The notes beneath the pieces are model-generated. The model ran no database searches and was not told where the DNA came from. It saw nothing but the letters and a program-made list of their open reading frames with translations. A DNA stretch of 64,000 bases from Streptococcus anginosus (GTDB taxonomy: Bacteria > Bacillota > Bacilli > Lactobacillales > Streptococcaceae). A program made the position numbers and the translations under genes. Within the stretch, counting starts at the first letter, position 1. Each line of letters begins with the position of its first letter. The stretch covers positions 1,584,501-1,648,500 of the forward strand of contig NZ_CP012719.1 of assembly GCF_001697145.1 (NCBI RefSeq). Direction: 5' to 3'. Shown piece by piece: positions 47,926 to 57,734 of the stretch.

Positions 47926-48726
47926 TCAGTTCCTTTCTAGTTCCTTTGCTATTGTCAAAGCGATCGTGAAAAAAGTCATGGCATCAGCCGTCCGCTCTTC
48001 ACGGCGGGCATCCCAGATTTTATTGTGGTGATCCACATAATCTGCTGTATAGAAGAACTGATAAACCTGAGCTTTACGAAATTGACTCCAAGCCATAATA
48101 GCCGAAGCTTCCATATCTACTACTTGGGCTCCCGCTGTTAGACGGCGTTTAACTTTATCAGGTGTTTCCCGATAAAAAGCATCTGTCGTCCAAGACTTGG
48201 TTCGGATATGCTCGATATCGTGCTTACCAAAGATAGCTTCCAGCTCAACCAACAGGGATTCGTCATAGGCGATTTCATCACCCGGCGGGGCATAGTGATA
48301 GCTAGTCCCTTCATCTCGCAAAGCAGCAGCAGGCAAGACAATCTTGTCCGCCTCAATTGAGCGATCCAAAACGCCACAGGAACCTAAAATGACGAAATTC
48401 TTGAAACCTCTAGCTGCCAACTCCTCTAGCTGGCCGACTACCATCGGAGCTCCAATAAGTGCCGTCATGACCGCCACTCGATTTCCATCACATTTATATA
48501 TATACCAAGGAAATTGACCGTTAAGATTTTTTAAATAGCCTCCCAGATAGACTTCTTCTGATTCAATCAAGCCTTGCAAAATTTCCCCGTTAAAGGACAA
48601 GATGATAGTTTTACAAACCTCTCCCTTATCAATAATCTGCCTATCTGTTGGTTCGATAACCCCAACTACATCTTCAAATTCTTCTAATAGCACGCTATAT
48701 ACACCTTCTTTTGAGCCTACATTCAA
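47926..48726 (-). CDS. Nucleoside phosphorylase family protein (uridine phosphorylase-like)
   Basis: A 266-residue PNP/UDP-family protein: MTALIGAPMVVGQLEELAAR, FVILGSCGVLDRSI, WTTDAFYRETPDKVKRRL, and AQVVDMEASAIMAWSQFRKA with the family EAS motif. It would split a nucleoside with phosphate into base and pentose phosphate; which nucleoside is not clear. It begins 10 bases after cysE, so the two share a transcript. Confidence 0.85.
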   Translation of the reverse strand: MNVGSKEGVYSVLLEEFEDVVGVIEPTDRQIIDKGEVCKTIILSFNGEILQGLIESEEVYLGGYLKNLNGQFPWYIYKCDGNRVAVMTALIGAPMVVGQLEELAARGFKNFVILGSCGVLDRSIEADKIVLPAAALRDEGTSYHYAPPGDEIAYDESLLVELEAIFGKHDIEHIRTKSWTTDAFYRETPDKVKRRLTAGAQVVDMEASAIMAWSQFRKAQVYQFFYTADYVDHHNKIWDARREERTADAMTFFTIALTIAKELERN

Positions 48727-48736
48727 CCATCTCTCA

Positions 48737-49321
48737 CTACAATTTAGACGAATAATAACTTTCTTCGCGGATTTCTTCTAAATTCTTGATAGTTGGAGTA
48801 TCTTTTTGACCATGCACACGGACGATTTTAGCCGGTATACCAACAACTGTCACATCACTTGGTACATCTGCTACCACTACTGCACCCGCTCCTACCTTGG
48901 CATTTTCACCGATTTCAATCGGACCAATTAGCTGCGCATGAGCTGAAATAAGCGCACCTTGACGAACTGTCGGATGACGTTTCCCACAATCTTTCCCTGT
49001 TCCTCCAAGAGTGACACCATGATAGAGCATCACTCCTTTTTCTACAATGGCCGTCTCGCCAATCACTAAACCACTCCCGTGGTCAATAAAGACACCTGAA
49101 GCAATCTGTGCCCCCGGATGAATCTCAATCTGAGTCCAAAAGCGCCAAAATTGGCTATGCATCCGAGCTAAAAGTTTACATCCATGATTCCACAGAAAGT
49201 GAGAAAGTTGGTGAGCAGCCAAAGCCTTAATCCCAGGATAAGTCAACAGCACCTCAAGTGAGGAGCGAGCTGCCGGATCATTTTCTTTCACAATCGCTAT
49301 CGTCTCTTTCCACCAACCCAT
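48737..49321 (-). CDS. cysE: Serine O-acetyltransferase
   Basis: First step of cysteine synthesis from serine, 194 residues. The N-terminal helical domain (AARSSLEVLLTYPGIKALAA) precedes left-handed beta-helix hexapeptide repeats (IHPGAQIASGVFIDHGSGLV, LYHGVTLGGTGKDCGKRHPT, KVGAGAVVVADVPSDVTVVG), with the catalytic His/Asp in FIDHGSG and in CGKRHP. It sits between pnp and the phosphorylase, with cysS downstream, a grouping that links cysteine supply and use. Confidence 0.97.
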   Translation of the reverse strand: MGWWKETIAIVKENDPAARSSLEVLLTYPGIKALAAHQLSHFLWNHGCKLLARMHSQFWRFWTQIEIHPGAQIASGVFIDHGSGLVIGETAIVEKGVMLYHGVTLGGTGKDCGKRHPTVRQGALISAHAQLIGPIEIGENAKVGAGAVVVADVPSDVTVVGIPAKIVRVHGQKDTPTIKNLEEIREESYYSSKL

Positions 49322-49370
49322 GATGACTCCTTTCTAGCTTTAGACTGAAGGCAAATACTTAGCAACCTGT

Positions 49371-51551
49371 CTAGTCTTGCGCCTTTTCTTCTTGAACAGC
49401 TTTATGCTCTTTATGTGTTTTATGATGATGTTTTTTTGCTTTCTCTTCTTTAGGAGGACGTGGTAGAAGAGCTTTCATAGAAGCGTCCACACGACCTTTT
49501 TCATCAATCTTAATAACTTTGACATCTACTTCATCACCAAGTTGCACCAAATCTTCAACCTTATTGGTACGCGTCCAAGCCATTTCAGAGATGTGCACCA
49601 AGGCGTCTGTCTTGTCAAAGAGATTGACAAAAGCACCGAATTTCTCAATCCGAACAACTTTTGCATGATACACTTCATCTACTTTTGCTTCACGCACAAG
49701 CGCTGTAATGATTTCTTTGGCACGGTTAATCGCATCTTGATCGCTAGAGTAAATAGAAACATTTCCTTCCTCGTCTATATCAATCTTGACACCTGTTTCT
49801 GCGATAATCTTGTCAATCGTTTCACCGCCCTTACCAATGACAATCTTAATCTTATCAACATCAATCTTAATGGTGTCAATCTTCGGAGCAGTTGGAGCGA
49901 GTTCTGTGCGAGGAGCTGGAATCGTACGTTCAATCAAATCTAAAATTTCAAAACGTGCTTTCTTAGCTTGAGCCAATGCTTCTTGCAAGATTTCAGCAGT
50001 AATTCCTTCAATCTTGATATCCATTTGAAGAGCAGTAATTCCTTCACGTGTACCGGCTACCTTGAAATCCATATCTCCGAAATGGTCTTCTAAGCCTTGA
50101 ATATCTGTTAAAATCGTGTAGTTGCTACCATCTGAAATGAGCCCCATAGCGATTCCGGCTACAGGTGCTTTAATTGGTACCCCACCGGCCATAAGAGCAA
50201 GTGTCCCAGCACAAATCGAGGCTTGTGAAGATGAACCATTTGACTCAAGAACTTCTGCTACCAAACGGATTGCATAAGGGAAATCCTCTAGACTAGGGAG
50301 AACTTGCGCAAGTGCACGTTCACCAAGAGCTCCATGACCGATTTCCCGACGACCAGGTGCTCCATAGCGTCCCGTTTCTCCTACAGAATATTGTGGGAAA
50401 TTATAATGATGCATAAAGCGTTTCTTGTATTCTGGATCAAGTCCGTCCACAATTTGCGTCTCACCCATTGGCGCCAAGGTCAAGACAGATAAAGCCTGCG
50501 TTTGCCCACGAGTAAAGAGACCAGAGCCATGCACTCGTGGCAGATAGTCAATTTCAGCATCCAATGGACGAATTTCATCTACCTTACGACCATCTGGACG
50601 AATCTTGTCCTCAGTAATTAAACGCCGTACTTCTGCATGCTCCATTTGCTCTAAAATTTCAGCCACATCACGCATGATGCGGTCAAATTCTTCGTGGTCA
50701 GCATATTTTTCTTCGTAAAGGGCTATTACTTCGTCTTTGACTGCTTGCGTTGCGGCTTCACGAGCTAATTTTTCTTCTACCTGAACGGCTTTTTGAAGAT
50801 CAGCATTATAGCCGGCTACAATTTCTGTTTGCAATTCTTCATCAACACGAAGAAGCTCAACTTCTGCTTTTTCTTTTCCAACTACTGCCACGATTTCTTC
50901 TTGGAAAGCAATCAATTCCTTCACTGCTTCATGACCTTTCAAAAGGGCTTCCAGCATCACTTCTTCTGATAATTCTTTGGCACCAGATTCCACCATGTTA
51001 ATCGCTTCTTTAGTTCCTGCAACGGTTAATTCCAATAACGAAGCTTCTTTTTGTTCTTGACTTGGATTGATGACCAATTCTCCATTGACATAGCCAACCT
51101 GCACACCAGCAATTGGACCATTAAAAGGAATATCTGAGATTGATAACGCAAGAGATGAACCAAACATAGCTGCCATAGGTGCTGAAGCATCCGCATCATA
51201 AGAAAGAACGGTATTGATAACCTGAACTTCATTGCGGAAACCTTCCGCAAACATGGGACGAATGGGACGGTCGATTAAGCGAGCGGTCAAAGTCGCATCC
51301 GTCGAAGGGCGTCCTTCGCGCTTGTTAAAGCCACCAGGGTATTTCCCAGCTGCGTACATCTTTTCTTCATAATTGACTTGAAGCGGGAAGAAATCGCCAG
51401 TCGCCATTTTCTTTGACATAACGGCTGCTGTCAGAACGGTACTTTCACCATAGCGCACCACTACGCTACCATTCGCTTGCTTCGCCACTTGTCCAGTTTC
51501 AACCACTAATTCTTTGCCAGCAAAAGTGGTTTTAAATATTTGTTTTACCAT
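49371..51551 (-). CDS. pnp: Polyribonucleotide nucleotidyltransferase
   Basis: 3'-5' phosphorolytic exoribonuclease, 726 residues. Two RNase PH domains (first about 10-220; second about 310-540 with [40 protein letters not shown]), a KH domain (about 555-610, [17 protein letters not shown]) and an S1 domain (about 622-690) are present. The His/Lys-rich tail [12 protein letters not shown] is typical of streptococci. It is followed by cysE 49 bases later. Confidence 0.98.
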   Translation of the reverse strand: MVKQIFKTTFAGKELVVETGQVAKQANGSVVVRYGESTVLTAAVMSKKMATGDFFPLQVNYEEKMYAAGKYPGGFNKREGRPSTDATLTARLIDRPIRPMFAEGFRNEVQVINTVLSYDADASAPMAAMFGSSLALSISDIPFNGPIAGVQVGYVNGELVINPSQEQKEASLLELTVAGTKEAINMVESGAKELSEEVMLEALLKGHEAVKELIAFQEEIVAVVGKEKAEVELLRVDEELQTEIVAGYNADLQKAVQVEEKLAREAATQAVKDEVIALYEEKYADHEEFDRIMRDVAEILEQMEHAEVRRLITEDKIRPDGRKVDEIRPLDAEIDYLPRVHGSGLFTRGQTQALSVLTLAPMGETQIVDGLDPEYKKRFMHHYNFPQYSVGETGRYGAPGRREIGHGALGERALAQVLPSLEDFPYAIRLVAEVLESNGSSSQASICAGTLALMAGGVPIKAPVAGIAMGLISDGSNYTILTDIQGLEDHFGDMDFKVAGTREGITALQMDIKIEGITAEILQEALAQAKKARFEILDLIERTIPAPRTELAPTAPKIDTIKIDVDKIKIVIGKGGETIDKIIAETGVKIDIDEEGNVSIYSSDQDAINRAKEIITALVREAKVDEVYHAKVVRIEKFGAFVNLFDKTDALVHISEMAWTRTNKVEDLVQLGDEVDVKVIKIDEKGRVDASMKALLPRPPKEEKAKKHHHKTHKEHKAVQEEKAQD

Positions 51552-51949
51552 AATTATTCCTCTTTGAGTCTATGCTCAATTTCTAATTTTTTATACGTCT
51601 TGCCTACAAAGATCAAGATAGATTTAGGATATTAAAAATGAATCCTGAGTTCCACTCCAAAAATTTCTGCTTGCATAATTAGGCACAAGCTTTGTTTCAA
51701 TAAAATAACTCATTATCCTGTTCAACACACCTTTTTCCATAGCCACGACTGTTGATAGAAAGTTTAAGTGTTTTTTATACTTTGTCTATCCTCATCTTTG
51801 TATCAAGCACGTATAAACTTTATTTTATCATATTTTACACCAAAAGAAAAAGCCTTAAAATAGCTTTTTAGCAAGAATTTTTGAAATGTTATCTATTATT
51901 CTTATTTTTTGCTATACTAGAAAGAAAGCTAGTAACAAGGAGAATAGAT
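51552..51949. other. Intergenic region between divergent pnp and pepF
   Basis: About 400 bases without a gene. An AAAAAGC / GCTTTTT hairpin lies near 51846-51868. An extended -10 (TGCTATACT, ending at 51918) should serve pepF, with a weak TTATCT at -35. No RNA gene was recognised. Confidence 0.5.
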
Positions 51950-53749
51950 ATGGTTGAACAAAAACAACGTTCTGAGTTTCCAGAAAAGGAACTGTGGGAC
52001 TTAACAGCTCTCTATCAAGACCGTGAAGATTTCCTACGGGCGATTGAAAAAACTCGTGAAGACATTAACCAGTTCATACGGGATTATAAGGACAACCTTC
52101 ATACTTTTGAGGATTTTGAAAAGGCCTTTGCTGAATTGGAACAAATCTATATTCAAAGAAGTCATATCGGCAACTACAGTTTTATGCCACAAACAACGGA
52201 CTACGGTGATGAAAACTTTGCACAGATTGCGCAAGCTGGTACAGATTTCGAAACAGAAGCTAGCGTTGCTCTCAGCTTCTTTGATGCAGCCTTGGTCAAT
52301 GCTGACGAAGAAATTCTTAATCGTCTCGAACAACTAACACATTTGACTGCCGCAATTCGCCAAGCTAAAATCAAAAAAGCCCACTATCTGGGAGCGGATA
52401 TTGAAAAAGCCTTGACCAATCTAGGTGAAGTCTTTTACAGTCCACAGGATATTTACACTAGGATGCGGGCTGGCGACTTTGCCATGGCTGACTTCGAAGT
52501 AAACGGCAAAGTTTATAAAAACAGCTTTGTTACCTATGAGAATTTCTATCAAAACCACGAAAATGCTCAAATCCGTGAAAAAGCTTTCCGCTCTTTCTCA
52601 GAAGGCCTTCGTCAGCACCAAAATACTGCTGCTGCTGCCTATCTGGCTCAGGTCAAATCTGAAAAGCTTCTAGCAGATATGAAAGGCTATGACTCTGTCT
52701 TTGACTATCTTTTGGCTGAGCAAGAGGTAGATCGCTCTATGTTCGATCGGCAAATTGACCTCATCATGACTGAATTTGCACCTGTTGCACAAAAGTTCCT
52801 CAAGCACGTTGCTAAGATCAACGGCCTCGAAAAAATGACCTTTGCAGATTGGAAGCTGGACTTGGACAGTGCACTCAATCCTGATGTCACTATTGAGGAC
52901 GCTTATGACTTAGTGATGAAATCCGTTGCTCCACTCGGAGAAGAATATACACGCGAAATTGCCAATTACCAAAAAGAGCGCTGGGTGGATTTTGCAGCGA
53001 ATGCTGGCAAGGACTCTGGCGGCTATGCCACTGATCCTTATCGCGTGCATCCTTATGTTCTTATGAGCTGGACAGGCCGTATGAGTGATGTGTATACTCT
53101 GATTCATGAAATTGGTCACTCTGGTCAGTTCATCTTCTCTGACAATAGTCAAATCTATTTCAATACCCACATGTCGACCTATTACGTAGAAGCTCCTTCT
53201 ACCTTCAACGAACTCTTACTTAGCGACTATTTGGAACATCAATTTGACAATCCACGTCAAAAGCGATTTGCACTCGCTCACCGTCTAACGGACACTTACT
53301 TCCATAACTTTATCACCCATCTCTTGGAAGCAGCCTTCCAACGCCGGGTTTATAATCTCGTTGAAGCAGGCGAAACTTTTGGAGCAACGAAGCTTAACAG
53401 TATTATGAAAGAAGTTCTTACCGAGTTTTGGGGGGATGCAGTCGAAATCGACGATGATGCTGCGCTCACTTGGATGCGGCAAAGTCACTATTATATGGGG
53501 CTATACAGCTATACCTACTCTGCTGGACTTGTCATCTCTACTACCGGCTATCTTCATTTGAAAAATGACAAAAATGGCGCTCACGATTGGCTAACCTTCC
53601 TCAAATCTGGTGGAAGTAAAACGCCACTTGAGACTGCTCGTATCATCGGAGCCGACATTTCCACAGACAAACCACTCCGCGACACAATTCAGTTCTTGTC
53701 TGATACAGTTGATCAGATTATTACCTACAGCGAGGAATTAGGAGAATAG
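51950..53749 (+). CDS. pepF: Oligoendopeptidase F
   Basis: M3-family intracellular metallopeptidase that cuts oligopeptides, about 600 residues. The zinc motif is HEIGHSGQF (HExxH at about 386-390), and the downstream third ligand lies in AEPSTFNE-like VEAPSTFNELL (about 412). The frame is open from 51881, but AAGGAG before the ATG at 51950 and the family start (MVEQKQRSEFPEKELWDLTA) decide. It works together with the oligopeptide uptake system. Confidence 0.96.
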   Translation: MVEQKQRSEFPEKELWDLTALYQDREDFLRAIEKTREDINQFIRDYKDNLHTFEDFEKAFAELEQIYIQRSHIGNYSFMPQTTDYGDENFAQIAQAGTDFETEASVALSFFDAALVNADEEILNRLEQLTHLTAAIRQAKIKKAHYLGADIEKALTNLGEVFYSPQDIYTRMRAGDFAMADFEVNGKVYKNSFVTYENFYQNHENAQIREKAFRSFSEGLRQHQNTAAAAYLAQVKSEKLLADMKGYDSVFDYLLAEQEVDRSMFDRQIDLIMTEFAPVAQKFLKHVAKINGLEKMTFADWKLDLDSALNPDVTIEDAYDLVMKSVAPLGEEYTREIANYQKERWVDFAANAGKDSGGYATDPYRVHPYVLMSWTGRMSDVYTLIHEIGHSGQFIFSDNSQIYFNTHMSTYYVEAPSTFNELLLSDYLEHQFDNPRQKRFALAHRLTDTYFHNFITHLLEAAFQRRVYNLVEAGETFGATKLNSIMKEVLTEFWGDAVEIDDDAALTWMRQSHYYMGLYSYTYSAGLVISTTGYLHLKNDKNGAHDWLTFLKSGGSKTPLETARIIGADISTDKPLRDTIQFLSDTVDQIITYSEELGE

Positions 53750-53758
53750 ATTATCTAC

Positions 53759-53790
53759 ACAGCTTCAGATTTCAATTTGAAGCTGTTTTA
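53759..53790 (+). terminator. Terminator of pepF
   Basis: ACAGCTTCA / TGAAGCTGT stem followed by TTTA. Confidence 0.85.
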
Positions 53791-53915
53791 TATGAATTGA
53801 TTTAAAACAAAATTTTTAAGTTTGTGGTAATTTGAAAAATTTCACTTCCTAGTTATTGAAAGCGATAACAAGTTGTGATATGATATTTTCGAAAACCAAT
53901 TTATGTGAGGGAAAT

Positions 53916-54707
53916 ATGAAAAAGTGGAAAAATAATTCTAGGCTCAACATCGTTCTTGCTATCATGAGTGTTGTTCTAATCATCTTATTGTCTCCAATTA
54001 CAATGCCATTAATGTTTCTAGGTGGTGTTTTTGGTATTTGGTATTTCGCCAAGCGAAATCCAAGTGTTTTCAAAAGAAATATAGCAATTGCTGTAGCGAT
54101 AATAGGAATACTAGGAAGCTATACAGTAAGTAAATTCAATATTGAATCCTCTGAAAGCCAACAAAGTCAAACCCAAGTAGTGCCATCTACATCTAGAACT
54201 TCATCTTCAAACTCTTCAAAAGCAAGCAGTTCCTCCTCAAACTCCGATTCTAGTAGAGAAAAAGAAGAAAAACTCGAAAAAGAAAAGAAAGAGAAGAAAG
54301 CGGAGGAAGAGCGAAAACAAAAAGAGGCGGCAGAGAGAAAAGCTAAAGAAGAACAGGCTCAAAAAGAAGCTCAAATTCAGCGCATCACCCAGCAAGGTGA
54401 ACAGGCTGTTAAACAACTTGAGGATAATCAAGTAGCCGAGAACATTGCTCCAGCTCAAGCTGCCGTTGAGCAAATTACCGATCCAAATAAAAAAGGAGCT
54501 CTTCAACATCGAATTAATCTTGTACAAAATGCAATTCAGCAACGAGCTGAGCAAGCTCGACAAGAGGCAGAGAGACAAGCAGCATCTCAACAACAAGAGG
54601 CTATAGCTGCTAGTGGCTATTTTAGAGATAAGAGGGGCAGATGGCATCGCCCAAATGGTCAATATGCTTCAAAGAAGGAAATTGCAGAAGCGGGATTGCC
54701 TTGGTAA
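53916..54707 (+). CDS. Membrane-anchored coiled-coil protein
   Basis: About 263 residues from the ATG at 53916 (GAGGG upstream; the frame is open from 53856). Two membrane segments at about 12-36 and 55-72 are followed by a Ser-rich linker with SSS runs (about 78-108). A highly charged coiled coil (about 110-160, EKEEKLEKEKKEKKAEEERK) and a Gln/Ala-rich helix (165-235) come next. The end, GYFRDKRGRWHRPNGQYASK, KEIAEAGLPW, is a compact motif shared by several streptococcal surface or phage proteins. Function unknown. The coiled coil is predicted to face outward or inward depending on topology, which is not resolved. Confidence 0.7.
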   Translation: MKKWKNNSRLNIVLAIMSVVLIILLSPITMPLMFLGGVFGIWYFAKRNPSVFKRNIAIAVAIIGILGSYTVSKFNIESSESQQSQTQVVPSTSRTSSSNSSKASSSSSNSDSSREKEEKLEKEKKEKKAEEERKQKEAAERKAKEEQAQKEAQIQRITQQGEQAVKQLEDNQVAENIAPAQAAVEQITDPNKKGALQHRINLVQNAIQQRAEQARQEAERQAASQQQEAIAASGYFRDKRGRWHRPNGQYASKKEIAEAGLPW

Positions 54708-54789
54708 AATACATCTCTACAATATATTAAAAAGAGAAATGAGATCTTGTAACAAGGGACATTGTTTTCCATCATAATTCCCATCAAAC

Positions 54790-55088
54790 AAGTAGTTTAC
54801 AAGCACACATGATTGGATACTGGGACGAAAGTTTCTAGCTTCAAAGGAGACCGTTTAATAAATTAACGATGCTACAGCTAACCACTCCAATAGTCTACTG
54901 GATTATTGGATGTCGGAAATAAAACATCCATAAGGATGTGTCAAAAACACGACTTTGAATTGGTGGATTTTGCAAAGCAAGTCCTCAAGCCTATTGCTTT
55001 TCAAGCTCGGAAGAGCGCCTAATCATCCTCGTAGGAGTAAGACAACGGACTAGATTTTTTTCAAAATGGGTTCTGTCTCACTCCCTTT
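54790..55088. repeat. Intergenic repeat unit with GGGAC ends
   Basis: Gene-free region with TACTGGGACGAAAGTTTCTAG at one end and GGTTCTGTCTCACTCCC at the other, resembling the unit at 18950-19137. It also contains small hairpins (TTATTGGATGTC.., AAACACGACTTTG..). It is probably a dispersed streptococcal repeat. Confidence 0.45.
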
Positions 55089-55118
55089 TATTTTGTATAA
55101 GATAAACTATATACCTTT

Positions 55119-55213
55119 TTACGTCATATTTTCCCCTTTCGCTTTATCGTAATCCTGAATATCTTTATTGTATCGCATTTGGAGTTTTTGGATATAACCA
55201 ACATTGCGCACCC
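55119..55213 (-). pseudogene. C-terminal stump of a response regulator (OmpR-like)
   Basis: The minus strand encodes HMRVRNVGYIQKLQMRYNKD, IQDYDKAKGENMT-stop. VRNVGYI resembles the end of OmpR-type DNA-binding domains (VRGVGY). The stop overlaps GGGGAAAATATG, which looks like the ribosome-binding site and start of a following gene, as when a histidine kinase gene overlaps its regulator. The upstream part is replaced by the palindromic element at 55219. It is placed after a lantibiotic-type ABC operon, as in immunity loci with a two-component system. Confidence 0.55.
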
Positions 55214-55218
55214 GCATA

Positions 55219-55282
55219 TGATATGATACCTCTTAAGTAGACATGGTAAATAACCAAAATCTACTTAAGAGGTATCATATCA
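55219..55282. mobile_element. 64-bp palindromic mini-element related to the IS3-type end at 63386
   Basis: A perfect 23-bp inverted repeat starting TGATATGATACCTCTTAAGT encloses 18 bases. Its first 55 bases are the same as the left end of the IS3-family element at 63386-63440. It therefore looks like a non-autonomous element, or the joined ends of that IS with the middle deleted. Confidence 0.7.
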
Positions 55283-55310
55283 GCAGTCATCAAGGTGTTT
55301 TAAATTATGC

Positions 55311-56039
55311 TTACTTCCTTAACTCTCTGACAGTCAGACCAAAAAACAATATACTATAAATTGCATTAATTAAAACAAAAATAAGCAATTCCATCCATGA
55401 CATATCTGTTAAAGCACGACTACGTAAAGCAATCATAATCTGAGAATAGGGATAAAATCGGCTCAATCCCTCTCCTACAAACAAAAGAAGAAAACCGCCA
55501 ATGGAGCCAATAGCTGAAAAAGCGACAGATTTTGCAAAATTTCGAGTCTTTGATAGGATAAAAGCCTGTACCATCATTATACTGATAGAGCCTATCAAGG
55601 ATAAAAATACCCATTTGAGGTGAACAGCTATTTCTGGAATAACCTGTATCTGTTCAAAGCTCAGTGCTACGCTCCAGATAAGGACCAAAAGAAGTTGTAA
55701 GGGAACTGTTACGAATAATACTGTAAGAATCTTGCTTATTACCAATTTAGAAAGAGACACCTGATTGACACGCAACATTTCAAGAGTTGTCCGTTCAAAT
55801 TCTGGCATCATGCTAATCCCCATAAAAATCGCTAATAATGCTGGATAAAATATCTGGCTATTTAATAAGGTAAGCTGCCCCCACATGACCCAAGTCTGAG
55901 TTCCTTCCACAAATACAGAACGATTAAGAAAATAAGTGCTCAAGCCTATAAAACTAGATATACTCAACAGCAAGATTCCAATTCCAAGTAATTGCATTTT
56001 ATGTAACTTTCGCCACTCTGCAGATATATATCCTATCAT
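55311..56039 (-). CDS. ABC-2 type permease, lantibiotic-immunity type (second permease)
   Basis: A 242-residue membrane protein with six predicted segments (for example LLGIGILLLSISSFIGLSTY, YPALLAIFMGISMMPEFERT). The EFERTT motif after segment 2 is characteristic of LanE/LanG and BcrB-like permeases of peptide-antibiotic immunity transporters. It overlaps the preceding permease by 4 bases, indicating coupled translation. The regulator stump follows downstream. Confidence 0.8.
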   Translation of the reverse strand: MIGYISAEWRKLHKMQLLGIGILLLSISSFIGLSTYFLNRSVFVEGTQTWVMWGQLTLLNSQIFYPALLAIFMGISMMPEFERTTLEMLRVNQVSLSKLVISKILTVLFVTVPLQLLLVLIWSVALSFEQIQVIPEIAVHLKWVFLSLIGSISIMMVQAFILSKTRNFAKSVAFSAIGSIGGFLLLFVGEGLSRFYPYSQIMIALRSRALTDMSWMELLIFVLINAIYSILFFGLTVRELRK

Positions 56040-56782
56040 ATCATCATCCCCTTTCTACCTTGAATAGCCCCTCTAGCTAGTGCATAGACAAGTGTAGCAT
56101 AAAGTATGTAGATACCGATCTTTAATAAAAGCTGATTATCAAGTGTATAGACAGCAGTACTTGTAACAGAATTATAGCTAAACTTATAGGGAGCCAAAAA
56201 TCCTGTTCCCTCCCAAGGAAGTAAAAAGGCCCACCATTGATCTGTTCTCGCTTGAAAAATCATCCCGACAAAGGAACCAATAAACCCCATAGATAACACC
56301 AGCCCTTGCTTTTCATAGTACATCGCGATAGAAATGTAAAGACATATTTGAACAAAACTTGACAAGGAAAGTCTGAGTACCTGTAGTAATAACAACTGTA
56401 AAGAGACAGTCTGCCACTTAAACAAGCTTATATAAATTCCCAAAAGCCCTGTAAAGATAACTGCTAAGCCCATAAAGAATAGCGTTGAGAAGTAAAGTTT
56501 ATCATGAAAAATTCCACTCACTCCTCTGCCATTACTTGCTTGTAATTTAAAAGTCCGTCCTTCTTTCTCATTACTCACAATTCGCGAAGCAAATATACTA
56601 ATTGCCAGAGGTAAAACGAAGGTATAGATATCCTGATTACAGAAATAAAACGCTACCTCAGTTAGTTTTTCCTTTGAAACAAGAATAGTCCATAAAAATC
56701 CAAATCCAAGTATCGCAATCGCAATAGCGAAAGATTTTGTACGCTTCGATTTTAGAAGCTCAATTTGCAATGCTTTTACCAT
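56036..56782 (-). CDS. ABC-2 type permease, lantibiotic-immunity type (first permease)
   Basis: A 248-residue membrane protein with six predicted segments. SRIVSNEKEGRTFKLQASNG (about 66-85) corresponds to the E-rich motif after segment 2 in LanE/LanG permeases. It starts one base after the ATPase gene. It should pair with the other permease as a heteromeric channel that removes antimicrobial peptides from the membrane. Confidence 0.8.
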   Translation of the reverse strand: MVKALQIELLKSKRTKSFAIAIAILGFGFLWTILVSKEKLTEVAFYFCNQDIYTFVLPLAISIFASRIVSNEKEGRTFKLQASNGRGVSGIFHDKLYFSTLFFMGLAVIFTGLLGIYISLFKWQTVSLQLLLLQVLRLSLSSFVQICLYISIAMYYEKQGLVLSMGFIGSFVGMIFQARTDQWWAFLLPWEGTGFLAPYKFSYNSVTSTAVYTLDNQLLLKIGIYILYATLVYALARGAIQGRKGMMI

Positions 56783-56783
56783 A

Positions 56784-57692
56784 CTAGGCCTCCTTTGTTA
56801 ATGTTAGAAAAATATCTTCTAGACTTTCTTTTTCTCTGACAACCCTAAAGATTGGATATCCCGCTCTGACTAGTTCTTTCACGAGTAAAGCAATTCGATC
56901 ATCTGGTAGATTTTTTAGCTTCATTTGCCCATTTTTAACCTCAAGAATAGGTACTTTAGTCTGTTGATTCAAAAATTGAAGCATATTATGTTGTGAGAAG
57001 TCTCCACTAATTTCAATCCACATATTGGACTTTATCGTTTCAACATCTCCTTCATAGACGAGTTGCCCCCTGTTAATAATACCAACACGATCAGCTAAAT
57101 GTTCAATTTCTGATAAGATATGACTGGAGATAAATACAGTGATACCTTCCTCTTTAGCAAGTCGGATAATTAATTGACGAATTTCATGAATTCCCGCAGG
57201 ATCAAGTCCATTCGTTGGCTCATCTAATAACAAAATTTTAGGTTTCTTAACAAGAGCAAAACCCAAGGCTAATCGTTGTTTCATTCCCAAAGAATAGGCT
57301 TTAACTAATTTTTTCCTATTCTTTTCCTCAGCTAAGCCTACAAGCTCAAGTGTAGGCCAAATATTTCTTTTGTCAAAACCAATCATCTTTTGAAAAACTA
57401 AAAGATTTTCATACCCTGTCAAATTCGGATAATAAGATGGTTCCTCAATCATTGATCCAATGCTATTCAAATAGTCTGTTTTAGCTCTCACTGATTTGCC
57501 ATAAACTAAAATTTCCCCCGAAGTCGGTTGAATGAGAGATAAAATCATTTTCATCGTGGTCGTTTTTCCAGCGCCATTTGGGCCTAAAAAACCATAAATC
57601 TCTCCTTCCTTAACGGTTATTTTATCCAGACTAACTGTTTTGGCATCGCCATAAACTTTTGTAACTTGGTTTAACTCAATCACATTTCTCAT
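56784..57692 (-). CDS. ABC transporter ATP-binding protein, lantibiotic-immunity type (LanF/BcrA-like)
   Basis: A 302-residue ATPase. Walker A is GPNGAGKTTT (about 36-45), the signature is YSLGMKQRLALG (about 133-144), Walker B is ILLLDEPTNGLDP (about 153-165), and the switch His is in SSHILSEIEHLADRV. The E-loop of lantibiotic immunity ATPases replaces the usual Q-loop Gln: the sequence reads IGSMIEEPSYYPNLTGYENL, which has Glu in place of Gln. This places it in the LanFEG/BcrAB group rather than generic ABC exporters. The operon starts here, with three repeats in its promoter region. Confidence 0.85.
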   Translation of the reverse strand: MRNVIELNQVTKVYGDAKTVSLDKITVKEGEIYGFLGPNGAGKTTTMKMILSLIQPTSGEILVYGKSVRAKTDYLNSIGSMIEEPSYYPNLTGYENLLVFQKMIGFDKRNIWPTLELVGLAEEKNRKKLVKAYSLGMKQRLALGFALVKKPKILLLDEPTNGLDPAGIHEIRQLIIRLAKEEGITVFISSHILSEIEHLADRVGIINRGQLVYEGDVETIKSNMWIEISGDFSQHNMLQFLNQQTKVPILEVKNGQMKLKNLPDDRIALLVKELVRAGYPIFRVVREKESLEDIFLTLTKEA

Positions 57693-57734
57693 TTTCCTAC
57701 TCCTATCATTTTGATAACTTTAGTATAATACGGT

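Noticed and set aside
55219-55282. Ordinary transcription terminator
   Set aside because: The stem is very long and perfect, lacks a T run at either end, and matches the end of an IS3-type element elsewhere in the window.
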